Assembly (NCBI GenBank): GCA_016708845.1
Contig: JADJFB010000036.1
Span: 1 to 64,000 of the forward strand
Origin: Bacteroidota bacterium
GTDB lineage: Bacteria > Bacteroidota > Bacteroidia > B-17B0 > Aurantibacillaceae
Length of the DNA: 64,000 bases
Direction of reading: 5' to 3'
Made by a program: the position numbers and the translations under genes. Numbering within the stretch: the stretch's first letter is position 1; every line of letters starts with the position of its first letter. The notes beneath the pieces were generated by a model, which saw nothing but the letters and a program-made list of their open reading frames with translations, was not told where the DNA came from and searched no databases. This document shows, in pieces, positions 16,598 through 26,761 of the stretch.

Positions 16598-17416
16598 TTA
16601 CCTCTTAGCAATAAACCAATTATTCAGTAAGTTTTCACGATTATATTTCATCGGAGCATTAGTTTCGAAATCAATTAATGAAGCTTTTGCTTCTTGCAAA
16701 ATGGCTTGCCCTGCTGCTGTGTCCCACTCCATGGTTGGACCAAAGCGTGGATATTCATCGGCAATGCCTTCTGCTACCCAACACATTTTAATACTACTAC
16801 CTGTTGTTACTATTTCTACTTCTTTATGCTGCCGTTTTAATGCTTCAATACGTTCATGTGTTTCGGTACTCATGTGCGATCGACTAGCCACTACTACATA
16901 ATTAGTTCTGTTAGAAACAATCGGTAATTGTTGAGCCGCAATCAACAATGCTTCAAGACTTACATCTTCAATTGAATTTATCAAAGGAGTAAAATACTCT
17001 CTGTCAATTTTAAATGAGCCAATACCTTTTGCTGCAAAATAAATGTCTTTAAATACTGGCGAAAAAATAACACCTAAGGTTGGTGCATTGTCTTCTACTA
17101 AGGCAATGTTCACTGTAAACTCGCCATTACGTTTCACAAATTCTTTAGTGCCATCCAAGGGATCAACAATCCACAATTTTGACCAGGTTTTTCTTTTTTC
17201 AAAACTATCATGAACGCCTTCTTCACTCAACACAGGAATATCAAATTGCTTTAATTCTGAAATGATTTTGTCGCTTGCTTTTTTGTCGGCAAGCGTTAAT
17301 GGCGATTTATCATCTTTATACTCTACATCAAATTTGGTATCGTAAACTTCCAAAATTTCTTTGCCTGCTAGCACAGCCGCAATAATTGTTTGATGAAGCA
17401 ATTGATGGTAGTTCAT
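16598..17416 (-). CDS. cysQ: 3'(2'),5'-bisphosphate nucleotidase CysQ
   Basis: 272 residues, member of the inositol-monophosphatase superfamily. The metal-binding motif is WIVDPLDGTKEFVKRNGEFT, with Glu in SEEGVHDSF before it and the second Asp in RFGPTMEWDTAAGQAI near the C-terminus. The KEF..RNGEF variant after DPLDGT marks CysQ rather than inositol monophosphatase. It removes the 3' phosphate from PAP, the by-product of sulfate activation and sulfotransfer. It starts at ATG 17416 and is closely followed upstream by feoB (stop at 17423), so it may share that transcript. No sulfate-assimilation genes lie nearby. Confidence 0.9.
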   Translation of the reverse strand: MNYHQLLHQTIIAAVLAGKEILEVYDTKFDVEYKDDKSPLTLADKKASDKIISELKQFDIPVLSEEGVHDSFEKRKTWSKLWIVDPLDGTKEFVKRNGEFTVNIALVEDNAPTLGVIFSPVFKDIYFAAKGIGSFKIDREYFTPLINSIEDVSLEALLIAAQQLPIVSNRTNYVVVASRSHMSTETHERIEALKRQHKEVEIVTTGSSIKMCWVAEGIADEYPRFGPTMEWDTAAGQAILQEAKASLIDFETNAPMKYNRENLLNNWFIAKR

Positions 17417-17422
17417 GATAAA

Positions 17423-19438
17423 TTAACTCAAAACGTTATATATAACTAAGGAAGAAAGATACGCTAATCCCGTCATAAATACTAATTGTATGGCAGGCCA
17501 TTTCCAATGTTTAGTTTCTCTATAAGTAGTTGCTAGTGTGCTCATGCACTGCATAGCAAACACATAAAATATCATCAACGACCAACACACTGCGCTACTA
17601 TAGGCTGGCAATTGTGTTTCAAAATTTTTCTCAGCAATTAATTTTTCACGCAATGTTTCTGTGTTTTCAGAATCTCCACTACTATAAATCGTAGCCATCG
17701 TTCCTACAAAAACTTCACGCGCTGCAAAAGAAGTGATTAAGGCAATTCCAATCTTCCAATCAAAGCCTAGTGGTTTAATCACAGGCTCCATTTTCTTTCC
17801 TAAAATTCCCGCATAAGATGCTTCCAGTTTTTGAGCGTTCAAATCGGCTTCTTGCAAATTAGTGGCGACAGCATTACTTTCTAATTTCTCAAAAGCATCA
17901 CCTGGCGCATGACTCGTTAAAAACCATAGCACAATAGAGATTGCTAAAATAATTTTACCTGCATCAAATAAAAATACTTTTACCTTATCAAAAACCAACA
18001 TTGCCACTGTTTGCCATTGTGGTTTACGATACACTGGCAGCTCCATAATGAAGTAGCTTTTTTCGGTTGTTTTTAAAACGTGTTTTAAAATTAAAGCGGC
18101 TAAAAGCGCTGCACCAAAACCCAATAGATACATTCCCATTAACACCAATCCTTGATAATTTAAAATGCCTATCGATTTATCTTTGGCAAACATCATACTG
18201 ATGAGTAATGTGTATACAGGCAAACGAGCCGAACAACTAATTAAAGGAGTTACTAAAATGGTAATCATTCTATCCTTCCAATTAGTAATAGTTCGCGTAC
18301 TCATGATAGATGGAACGGCACACGCTACGCTACTAATCATGGGAATAACTGATTTGCCATTTAAGCCAAATTTGCGCATCACTTTATCTAAAATAAAACT
18401 GGCGCGTGCCATGTAACCTGTATCTTCTAAAATAGCAATAAAGAAAAACAATAATGCAATTTGTGGAACAAACACAACAATGCCACTAATTCCAGCTAAA
18501 ACTCCGTTAACTAATAAATCGCTTAGTTGTCCTTTAGGCAAAGATACAGCAACTGTGTTCATTAAGTAAGCGAAGCCTTCTTCTATCCATGTCATAGGAT
18601 ACTCTGCCACATAAAAAATAAACTGAAAAATTACAAAGAGTACTAAAAAGAAAAAAGCGAATCCAAAAACTTTATGAGTAAAAAATGTATCGAGTTTCTG
18701 CGTTAAATTTTTATTTAGTTTTTCTGGTTGTTTAATGCACTTAGCAACCATGTAATTTATTTTAGAAAAACGATGAAGATTATCATTTAATTCGAATTCC
18801 TTTATTGCATTGGGCTGCTCTTTTTTTGTGTCTAATGCTAATTGAATGAGTGTTTGGTAAGAATCAATCTCTGGAAATAATTGTTTTTGTTTTTCGAAAT
18901 TATAAAAAACAGTGTCAGATATTTTTGCTCTTGTAATCGCTTCTTTTAATTCTTGAATTCCTTCCTTGCTTCTTGAATTGATAGGAATTACAGGAATATC
19001 GATCAATTTCTCTAACTCCTCATAATAAATAACCGTGTTGTTTTTTGCAGCCTCATCAATCATATTTAAAGCCAACACGCAAGGCATTTTTAAATCGATA
19101 AGTTGAGTGGCTAATAATAAATGGCGTTTTAAATTAGACGCATCTGCTACAATAACTACAACATCTATTTTTTCATCAACACTAAGTAAAGCTCTGCAAG
19201 CAACTTCTTCATCTAATGATTTTGGATATAAACTATATGTTCCTGGTAAATCTGTAACTTTAAATTCTTGATTCTTATTTTTATAAGAACCATAATGTTT
19301 ATCCACCGTAACACCAGCATAATTGCCTGTTTTTTGATGCAAGCCGGTCATCGAATTAAATAGTGTTGATTTTCCACTATTTGGATTCCCAACTAAAGCT
19401 ACAGAAATATGAGACAAATTAGATGGCACAGGACTCAA
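17423..19438 (-). CDS. feoB: ferrous iron transporter FeoB
   Basis: 671 residues. The N-terminal G domain shows G1 GNPNSGKST (residues 16-24), G3 DLPGTYSL, and G4 LNMIDEA with the expected Asn-Asp pair. The GDI-like helical domain follows (190-250). The C-terminal membrane part has two Gate motifs (the first around GVLAGISGIVVFVPQIALLFFFIA, the second around PLISCSARLPVYTLL). Conserved Cys residues in SSVACAVPSIMSTR and SCSARLP are in place. FeoB imports Fe2+ across the cytoplasmic membrane. Its reading frame overlaps feoA by 20 bases (19419-19438), consistent with translational coupling. The length is slightly below the Escherichia protein, as in many Bacteroidota. Confidence 0.95.
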   Translation of the reverse strand: MSPVPSNLSHISVALVGNPNSGKSTLFNSMTGLHQKTGNYAGVTVDKHYGSYKNKNQEFKVTDLPGTYSLYPKSLDEEVACRALLSVDEKIDVVVIVADASNLKRHLLLATQLIDLKMPCVLALNMIDEAAKNNTVIYYEELEKLIDIPVIPINSRSKEGIQELKEAITRAKISDTVFYNFEKQKQLFPEIDSYQTLIQLALDTKKEQPNAIKEFELNDNLHRFSKINYMVAKCIKQPEKLNKNLTQKLDTFFTHKVFGFAFFFLVLFVIFQFIFYVAEYPMTWIEEGFAYLMNTVAVSLPKGQLSDLLVNGVLAGISGIVVFVPQIALLFFFIAILEDTGYMARASFILDKVMRKFGLNGKSVIPMISSVACAVPSIMSTRTITNWKDRMITILVTPLISCSARLPVYTLLISMMFAKDKSIGILNYQGLVLMGMYLLGFGAALLAALILKHVLKTTEKSYFIMELPVYRKPQWQTVAMLVFDKVKVFLFDAGKIILAISIVLWFLTSHAPGDAFEKLESNAVATNLQEADLNAQKLEASYAGILGKKMEPVIKPLGFDWKIGIALITSFAAREVFVGTMATIYSSGDSENTETLREKLIAEKNFETQLPAYSSAVCWSLMIFYVFAMQCMSTLATTYRETKHWKWPAIQLVFMTGLAYLSSLVIYNVLS

Positions 19439-19673
19439 CAGTGTTTTCAGGGTTTAATTTTACAACAATGGTTGCCGCTTCTTGCTTTCTTAAACTTAAT
19501 ACATAACCCGAAACTTCAATAGCAATAGGGTCTCCAAAAGGAGCAATATTACATAGCTTAATTTTTTCACCAGGCAAACAGCCCATTTCAATAAATTTTA
19601 ACGACAAAAAATCATCGGTAAATTCTTTTATGGTGGCTGACTGGCCTAAGGTTAAAGTATCTAATGTTTGCAT
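19419..19673 (-). CDS. feoA: FeoA-family ferrous iron transport regulator
   Basis: 84 residues, an SH3-like beta barrel. Family landmarks are the LTLGQSATIKEF start, the FIEMGCLPGEKIKL core (the usual MGL.PG pattern, here MGCLPG) and DPIAIEVSGYVLSLRKQEAATI near the end. FeoA binds FeoB and modulates its uptake activity. It lies directly upstream of feoB with overlapping ends, the usual order. Confidence 0.93.
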   Translation of the reverse strand: MQTLDTLTLGQSATIKEFTDDFLSLKFIEMGCLPGEKIKLCNIAPFGDPIAIEVSGYVLSLRKQEAATIVVKLNPENTVESCAI

Positions 19674-19677
19674 AAGT

Positions 19678-19714
19678 AAAGCCTATAAAAATACGTTTTT
19701 ATAGGCTTTTTCTG
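19678..19714 (-). terminator. rho-independent terminator
   Basis: A near-perfect inverted repeat (AAGCCTATAAAAA with TTTTTATAGGCTT) around a four-base loop, flanked by A and T runs. It lies between the stop of the membrane-protein gene at 19773 and the start of feoA, so it ends the upstream gene and isolates feoAB. Confidence 0.7.
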
Positions 19715-19772
19715 CATACCTTAAATGTGGTATATAATTATGTTTTGAGGAAATTATATAATCAAGGATTTC

Positions 19773-20762
19773 CTATATAACACCAATCGCATGTAAATAA
19801 ATGAGCGAAAAACTTCCGATAAAAAGAACCATGATGGTATTGGCAATTTTTAATTGTTTTAATTCTGACAGGTAATCTCCAATAAATATACTTAAAGGAA
19901 TAATGCAAGGCAGCAAAATCATGTCGGACACTTGCTCAAAAAACACCATTAATAAACAAAACAACAGCATCCATAATAACACGTATTTTGTTTTTTGTGT
20001 TTTTACCTTTCCACCAAAGCCCTTAGAAAAATAGTGAAACAGTGCAAATACTAACGTTAAACCCGACATTAAAATAAATGCTAAATAATATTCCGAAATA
20101 ATTAGTTTTTGTAAACTAGAAGTTGCTTCCTTAATCATTTCAAATACTACAAAAGCATCATTAGTGGTTAAATAACAAATGCTTACATATATATATAATG
20201 GAGTAACAAGACCAATAAACATAATACTCCACTCTCTCCAATTAAATGGGCGAAGTATAAATAAGGCAATAAACATTAATGGAAATGCAGAGATATAGTG
20301 TATACAGAAAAAAGACGCTAATCCCATAAAAATGCCCGATTTAAAAACGTCCATTAAGGCATAATCCTTTCGGTAACTGTTGATTAAGAAATATAGCGTA
20401 GGTATAACAAATAAATTGGCCACTAAAATTGGTTCAACCGCACTTTTAGTTGTAGCAGAAAAGGAAAATAAAATGTAGAAAAAGGCAGGTAAATAATTGG
20501 TTTTTGAGGTGATTTCTTGCTCAATAACCAAAAAATTAACAAACAGAGCTCCTAATAATACTACTATTAGGGTAATAATTTGGTTCATGATAAATGAAAA
20601 ACCTGCTCTAAAAAAGAAAGAATACAATATATGCTCTTTATAATTAATCTGCTCGGTACTAATGTGTATATAGCTAAAAGTGCCTAACCAAGCGCCAATA
20701 CAAAGCAACAGCAGTATAATTATAGCCGCTTGAACATTACTTTTTAAAGGTCCAACAATCAT
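19773..20762 (-). CDS. polytopic membrane protein, DUF6427-like
   Basis: 329 residues with about eight to ten hydrophobic helices spread over the full length and short polar loops, and no enzymatic motif. The N-terminal helix (residues 10-33) is followed by a conserved-looking loop, YSFFFRAGFSFIMNQI. The last helix ends LLPCIIPLSIFIGDYLSEL. The layout and its divergent partner, a small two-helix protein at 20836, fit the DUF6427/DUF6341 pair found together in Flavobacteriia, usually next to purine or pyrimidine salvage genes, none of which are present here. Its function is unknown. Assignment to the family is from memory of the pattern and is moderate. Confidence 0.65.
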   Translation of the reverse strand: MIVGPLKSNVQAAIIILLLLCIGAWLGTFSYIHISTEQINYKEHILYSFFFRAGFSFIMNQIITLIVVLLGALFVNFLVIEQEITSKTNYLPAFFYILFSFSATTKSAVEPILVANLFVIPTLYFLINSYRKDYALMDVFKSGIFMGLASFFCIHYISAFPLMFIALFILRPFNWREWSIMFIGLVTPLYIYVSICYLTTNDAFVVFEMIKEATSSLQKLIISEYYLAFILMSGLTLVFALFHYFSKGFGGKVKTQKTKYVLLWMLLFCLLMVFFEQVSDMILLPCIIPLSIFIGDYLSELKQLKIANTIMVLFIGSFSLIYLHAIGVI

Positions 20763-20835
20763 TTTTTGTAGAAAATCGTTTTTTTTAAGAAAAAATTCTA
20801 TTTTTGTGCTGTAAACTTACTAAAATTAGATTAAT

Positions 20836-21048
20836 ATGGCTTCTTTAATGATTACTTTAATGGTTACAATGACTGATGTTTTTTATGGTATTGGCGATTT
20901 TTCTCAAATGATTTTTAGAGGAATGAAAGCATTAGGACATGGACCAAACATTATTTTATGGTCTATAATCGCATTTTTATTAGCTTACCAAGTACGTCAA
21001 ATGATGAAACAAAACAAAGAAGCTGACAAAAACGGCACTTTAAGATAA
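20836..21048 (+). CDS. small membrane protein, DUF6341-like
   Basis: 70 residues. One clear membrane helix (about 38-53, ILWSIIAFLLAYQV) follows an amphipathic N-terminal helix, and the tail is basic and polar (RQMMKQNKEADKNG). It starts at ATG 20836. A TATTTTTG sequence at 20799-20806, matching TAnnTTTG, may be its -7 box. A terminator follows directly. Its position beside the DUF6427-like gene supports a conserved pair, although here the two are divergent. The function is not known. Confidence 0.65.
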   Translation: MASLMITLMVTMTDVFYGIGDFSQMIFRGMKALGHGPNIILWSIIAFLLAYQVRQMMKQNKEADKNGTLR

Positions 21049-21070
21049 TAAATAGATTTCTTTAATTTAT

Positions 21071-21103
21071 TAAAACCCTGATTTTTCAATCAGGGTTTTT
21101 TTA
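21071..21103 (+). terminator. rho-independent terminator
   Basis: AAAACCCTGATT pairs perfectly with AATCAGGGTTTT around a four-base loop and is followed by a T run. It lies 23 bases after the stop of the small membrane-protein gene. Confidence 0.85.
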
Positions 21104-21117
21104 TTATATTTACTATA

Positions 21118-24100
21118 ATGAATAAACTTTATCTTATAGTTATTCTTATCGCTTTTGGCTTTTGTGGTTTTTCACAAAGGGTAAAAACACCTCCCGTTCA
21201 TGCGCAATCACACATTCAGTTTACTGAAAACAAAAATCAATGGAATTCTAACATTACCCACCGAGCTCAATTAGATGGTGGTGCCTTATTTATTGAAAAA
21301 AGTGGAAAGCTGACCTATCACTTATATGATAAAGATAATTACAGAGCAAGGCATTTGGGTAAAATTATATCGCCAAATCTAAAGTTTCATGCTTATACCA
21401 TTGATTTTATAGGCTCTAATATTAGCCCAACGGTTGTATCAAAAGATATGACGGAGGATTATGCCAATTTCTTTATTGGAAAACAATCTTCTTCTTGGGC
21501 AACAAATGTTCGTCAGTACAAAACCATTTCGGTTAATAATTTATACCACAACATTGATGCGATTTACTCGGGCGGCAGTCAATCTATTAAATATAATTTT
21601 ATTGTAAAACCTACTGGTAATCCAAGTGATATAAAAATTCATTACTCGGGTATTAATAGTATTAAACTAAAAAACAACGAGTTGTATGTGAGTACTTCTG
21701 TTAGCGAATCTATAGAACAAAAGCCTTATGTGTTTCAAGTTATTAATGGAGATACGATAGAAATTCCCAGCAAGTTTGTTTTAAAAGACAATACGGTTTC
21801 CTTTAAATTATTAAAAGATTACGATCATAGTCAGGAATTAATTATAGATCCATTATTAGTATTTGCGGCTCAAAGTGGCTCTACAGCTGATAACTTTGGG
21901 ATGACTGCCACTTACGATTCACGCGGAAGTTTATACACTGGAGGAACTGCTTTTAATATTGGTTATCCAACAACCTTAGGAGCTTATGATGTAACCTACA
22001 ACGGAAGCGCCTCTAACGGTTTTACGGATGTGGTGATTACAAAGTACGATTCTGCCGGTGCATTTTTAAAATACTCTACCTACATAGGAGGAGCAACCGC
22101 TAGCGAAATAGTAACCAGTTTAATTGTAGATAAAAACGACAACTTGTGCTTATATGGTGCCACCAGCGCTACTGATTTCCCAACAACGGTTGGCTGTTAC
22201 GACAACACCTTTAATGGTGGAACCGCTATTAATTTTGTGTTTAATGGCACTAACTTTACTAATGGAACCGATATTTATGTAGCAAAATTTAATAGCACAG
22301 GCAACACACTCTTGGCTTCCACATATATTGGTGGTAGCGAAAACGACGGGGTAAATTATAATAATGTAATTGCAACTTACAATACGCCTTACGGACCAAT
22401 TACTGAATACCCGCCAGATTCATTACAATATAATTACGGAGATCAGTTTAGAGGTGAAATTCAGATTGATACTTTAGACAATATTTATGTTTACAGTAGT
22501 ACAAAATCTTCTGATTTTCCTACCCTAAATGCTATTGATAATGCATTAGGTGGGCGACAAGATGCAGTGTTGGTAAAATTTAATCCAACGCTTAGCGGAC
22601 TGGTGTTTAGTACTTTTATTGGAGGAAGTGATAACGATGCTGGTTATGCATTGGCGTTAGACGATACTTTAAATATCTATTTAACAGGCGGCACGCGTAG
22701 TTCCGACTTTCCTATAACCACAGGAAGTTATAAAACAACGTACGGCGGAGGAAAATGTGACGGTTATATTTGCAAAATAAAACAGAATGGTTCTGCTATT
22801 ATGCACGCCACATATATTGGAACAACAGATTATGATCAAAGCTATTTTGTGCAATTAGATACGCAACAAGATGTTTATATATATGGTCAATCTTTGGGTA
22901 ACATGCCTATTACAACAGGAGTTTACTCAAACGCTAATAGCAAACAATATATTCAAAAATTAACCCCTCAATTAAATACCTTATTAGCTTCCACTGTTTT
23001 TGGAAACAGCAATGGTACGCTTAATATTTCTCCTTCGGCATTTTCAGTTGACTGTGCAGGTAATATCTATCTATCAGGTTGGGGAGGCAATATTATTTTG
23101 GAAACGTTACTAATAATATGCCACTCACTGCTAATGCAATTCAAACAACCACAGACGGCTTTAATTTTTATTTAATGGTGTTGGGTCCAAACATGAATAG
23201 TATATTGTTTGGAAGTTACTTTGGCGGTGCCCTTAGCAGAGAGCATGTAGATGGCGGAACTAGTAGATTTGATAAACGAGGAATTATTTATCAATCGGTA
23301 TGTGCTGGCTGTAACGGTAATGATGATTTTCCTGTTTCACCCGGCGCTTGGCCAAGCTCTAGTTTTGGTTCAAATACTAATCAATCTTCTAATTGCAATA
23401 ATGGTGTTTTTAAAATTGATTTTCAGTTAAACTCTGCTATTGCAAGTATTTCTACAAATACTATTTCGGGATGTGTTCCTTTAACCGTAAACTTTACAAA
23501 TAATAGTACGCCTGGGCATGCTTATTTATGGGACTTTGGCGCTAACGATACTACATCAACCATTTTTAATCCTATTAAAACATTTACAGCGGTTGGAACA
23601 TATACCGCCAACCTATATGTAAAAACGTCTATTTGTAATAACCTATACGATACGGCTAGTGTTGTTATTAATGTGTATCCCGCACCTGCTTCTGTTTTTA
23701 GTATTACATCTTCTCCTTGTAGTAATACGGTTTCTACAACTAATAATAGTTCTGGCGCAGGCGTATATACTTGGAATTGGGGAGACAACAGTCCAACCTC
23801 ATCATTAGTATCGCCTTCACATACTTATACTGCTAATGGTTCTTACACCATTGCATTAACTGTAACATCAGTCAACGGTTGTGTTTCTAAAACTACTACT
23901 ACATTAAGTGTTTATAATTTTACTAATTCAGTTACTTCAGCAACCATTTGTGGAGGATTAAACGCTTCTCTTTTAGCACAGGGAGGAACTAGCTACACAT
24001 GGCAACCCTCTTCAACGGTAAGTAACAGCTTAATTCCAAACCCAACAGTTAATCCAACTATAACTACCGTTTACACAGTACAAATAAATAATACCTCTCC

Positions 24101-25650
24101 AGGATATTTATGTTCAACTACTTTAACAACACAGGTGTTAGTAAGTCCTAAACCTGTTGCTGATTTTACGGTCACAACAGATTCCTGCTCGAACATAATT
24201 AATTTTACCAATCAAACTTTACCGTCTACAAGTTCATCCGAATGGGCATATTCAACGCCTTCTGTTTCATCAACCACCTTTTCAGCAATTCAGAATCCAA
24301 TATATTCCTTTACCACCGCGGGAACCTATTCTATACAATTAATTACGGTGACGCCTGCAGGTTGCAGAGATACTGTTATTAAATCTGTTTTTGTACCTGT
24401 AAATACAATTTCGATTTCTACGCCGCAATCTAAATGTTACAATGAAACGTTTTCACTATCGGCCAATGGCGGTCAAGCGTATAGTTGGCAGCCACTAACA
24501 GGATTAACAAACCCAACCTCAAGTATTACTGCTGCCTCTGTATCCACTACTACTATATATACGGTAAACATTACACAAAATAATTTATACGGAAATACAT
24601 GCGTAAGAACATTAACTACCTCAATAACTATACTCCCTAAAATTATTTCAGCTTTCAATTATACCGTTGCTGCTTGTGGAAACAATGTGCAGTTTTTTGA
24701 CTCTTCTTACGTTAGTCCTGTTAACTGGTTTTGGACTTTTGATGCTGGCACCACTATAAACGGAACATCAAGTCCATCTTATTTTTTTTACTACCATTGG
24801 CACCCATACTGTATCTTTAATTGCTACAAACTCTGATGGATGTAAAGATACTAGCGAACAAATTATAAATCTGAGGGGCTTTAATTTATCTGTGAACTCA
24901 CCTGTTTTAGGGTGTGGTCAAGATACCACTCAGTTAATAGCAACAGGAGGAGACTACTATTTATGGCAACCACCTCAGCATTTATCAAATCCAAATATAT
25001 CTAATCCTTTAGCTTTTCCACCTACAACAACTATTTATACGGTTACTATTGGAAACATTAGCGGCACTGATACTTGTAAAAACAATTTAACAACAACAAT
25101 TAACGTAGTGCCGTTTTCATATAATAGCAATTCTATATCCGTTACATCAAACACTATCACACTTGGGCAATCAATTACAATTACATTAAATAATTTTTCA
25201 TATAATGGAAATGTCTCCATTTATCCTGTTATTCCAATGCCTTTTATAAATAATAATGAGTTTTTAATTACTCCAACAAAATCAGGAGAGTACACGATTT
25301 ATTTTACCGATCAAAATGGTTGCACACATGCTTTAAAAACTATTTATGTTGTAATTATTACGAACGAGTGTAATGAAGGCGTTGTGTATTTACCAACAGG
25401 ATTTACACCAAATAATGATGGAGCAAATGATATTCTTTATATCAGAAGTAATTTTGTAACAGAAGTGTATTTAACTATTTATGATAGATGGGGCGAAAAA
25501 TTATTTGAAACTAACGATATCAAAAAAGGTTGGGACGGCACATACAAAGGTAAATTATTAGACCAAGGCGTGTATGGTTATTATATGACATTTAAATGCA
25601 ATAATGGTGAAGAATCGTTTAAAAAAGGTAACATCACATTAATGAGATAA
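21118..25650 (+). pseudogene. SBBP-repeat / PKD T9SS type B cargo, two frameshifts
   Basis: One gene of about 1510 residues split over three frames (fragments 21118-23175, 23079-24836 and 24892-25650). Break one is a T run at 23096-23099, one base short: an added T restores GWGGNIIFGNVTNNMP. Break two is the eight-T run at 24782-24789, one base too long: removal restores SYFFTTIGTHTVSLIATNSDG. Reconstructed order: signal peptide (1-19), the SBBP-associated N-terminal domain starting FTENKNQWNSNITHRAQLDG, SBBP beta-propeller blades (FLKYSTYIGG, STYIGGSENDG, VFSTFIGGSDND; about 260-700), PKD domains (YLWDFGANDTTST, YTWNWGDNSPTSS), then the gliding-motility-associated C-terminal domain (YLPTGFTPNNDGANDILYI, YDRWGEKLFET, GWDGTYKG). 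Its stop overlaps the start of a PorP/SprF gene by one base. Confidence 0.88.
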
Positions 25651-26687
25651 TGAGATTTAAATTATTACATATTTGTTTTTTAAGAGTGTGTGCTTTCACA
25701 TTCTTAATTCTTAATTCTGCATTCTTAATTTCTCAAGATATTCATTTTTCTAATTGGCAAATGTCGCCACTGAATTTAAATCCAGCCAATGCTGGCATGT
25801 TTGAAGGCGATGGACGTTTAATTTTTAATTACCGCAACCAATGGAAACAAGTGCCTGTAACCTATAACACCTTTAGCTTTGCCGCTGATATGAATTTAAA
25901 TAAGTCATTAATAAAAGGTACTAAAGAAGCGATGGGATTTATTTTTAACACAGATATTTCAGGAGACGGAAGTTACACCATCACCGATATTAAAATTCCT
26001 ATCAATCATAAATTCTCTTTTAAAAAAGATTCGAACTTAACCGTTGCTCTAGGTTTATTAGCAGGTATTACCAATCTTAACATTACATCTTCTCGTTTAT
26101 CTTATGATAGGCAATGGGATGGCGACGCCTATAATCAAGCATTATCAAATGGAGAAAATTTTAACAAGCAAAGTAAATTATTTGCTGATGTTTCTTTAGG
26201 AGCGGTAATTCAAAAAAAATTCAATCAAAAATTCAAAGCAACCATCGGTTATGCAGCAAGCCACTTAAACCGACCAAACATCTCTTTTAATAATACGCCG
26301 GGAGCTGTTTTGAGAATTAAACACACGGAATCCTTGCAATTAAAATATAGTTTCAATCAAGTCTCTGCTTTTATGTTTGAATACTATGGAAATCAACAAC
26401 AAAAGTTTAGAGAAAATTTAATGGGCTTCTCCTATTACCACACGATTGAACCAAGAACAAATACAGTTTTCAACTTTGGAATCCTTACTCGTTTAAAAGA
26501 TGCATTGATTACAACTGTTGGTTTAGAACATAATAACATGCGTTTACAAGTGTCATACGATTATAATTATTCTCAATTTAAACGTGCAACAAATGGAAGA
26601 GGTGGTTTTGAGATTTCATTAATTTACATTTGGGCTACTAAAAAAGTATTTGTCCCTAAAACACGAGTTTGCCCTATTTATATGTAA
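25650..26687 (+). CDS. PorP/SprF family T9SS outer-membrane protein
   Basis: 345 residues with a signal peptide (about 1-28, ending FLISQDIHFSNW). The start of the mature part (DIHFSNWQMSPLNLNPANAGMFEGDGRLIFNYRNQW) is the signature of the PorP/SprF family. The body is beta-barrel-like, with alternating aromatic residues. In Flavobacterium johnsoniae SprF is needed to bring the adhesin SprB to the surface, and such genes commonly lie just downstream of the cargo they serve. Here the ATG shares one base with the stop of the type B cargo gene, so the pair is translationally coupled. The last residues PKTRVCPIYM are identical to those of the second PorP/SprF protein at 28484-29521. Confidence 0.92.
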   Translation: MRFKLLHICFLRVCAFTFLILNSAFLISQDIHFSNWQMSPLNLNPANAGMFEGDGRLIFNYRNQWKQVPVTYNTFSFAADMNLNKSLIKGTKEAMGFIFNTDISGDGSYTITDIKIPINHKFSFKKDSNLTVALGLLAGITNLNITSSRLSYDRQWDGDAYNQALSNGENFNKQSKLFADVSLGAVIQKKFNQKFKATIGYAASHLNRPNISFNNTPGAVLRIKHTESLQLKYSFNQVSAFMFEYYGNQQQKFRENLMGFSYYHTIEPRTNTVFNFGILTRLKDALITTVGLEHNNMRLQVSYDYNYSQFKRATNGRGGFEISLIYIWATKKVFVPKTRVCPIYM

Positions 26688-26714
26688 TCAAAAATTAGAC
26701 TGTAATTTTTGATT
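26686..26714 (+). terminator. hairpin after the first PorP/SprF gene
   Basis: AATCAAAAATTA pairs with TAATTTTTGATT around a five-base loop immediately after the stop codon (TAA at 26685-26687). The following sequence is not strongly T-rich, so it may be a weak terminator or mRNA-end hairpin. Confidence 0.4.
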
Positions 26715-26761
26715 GTCCCATTTTTTGTTTAGTTTAGTATATCTTAATTGGTTTAAGAAAT

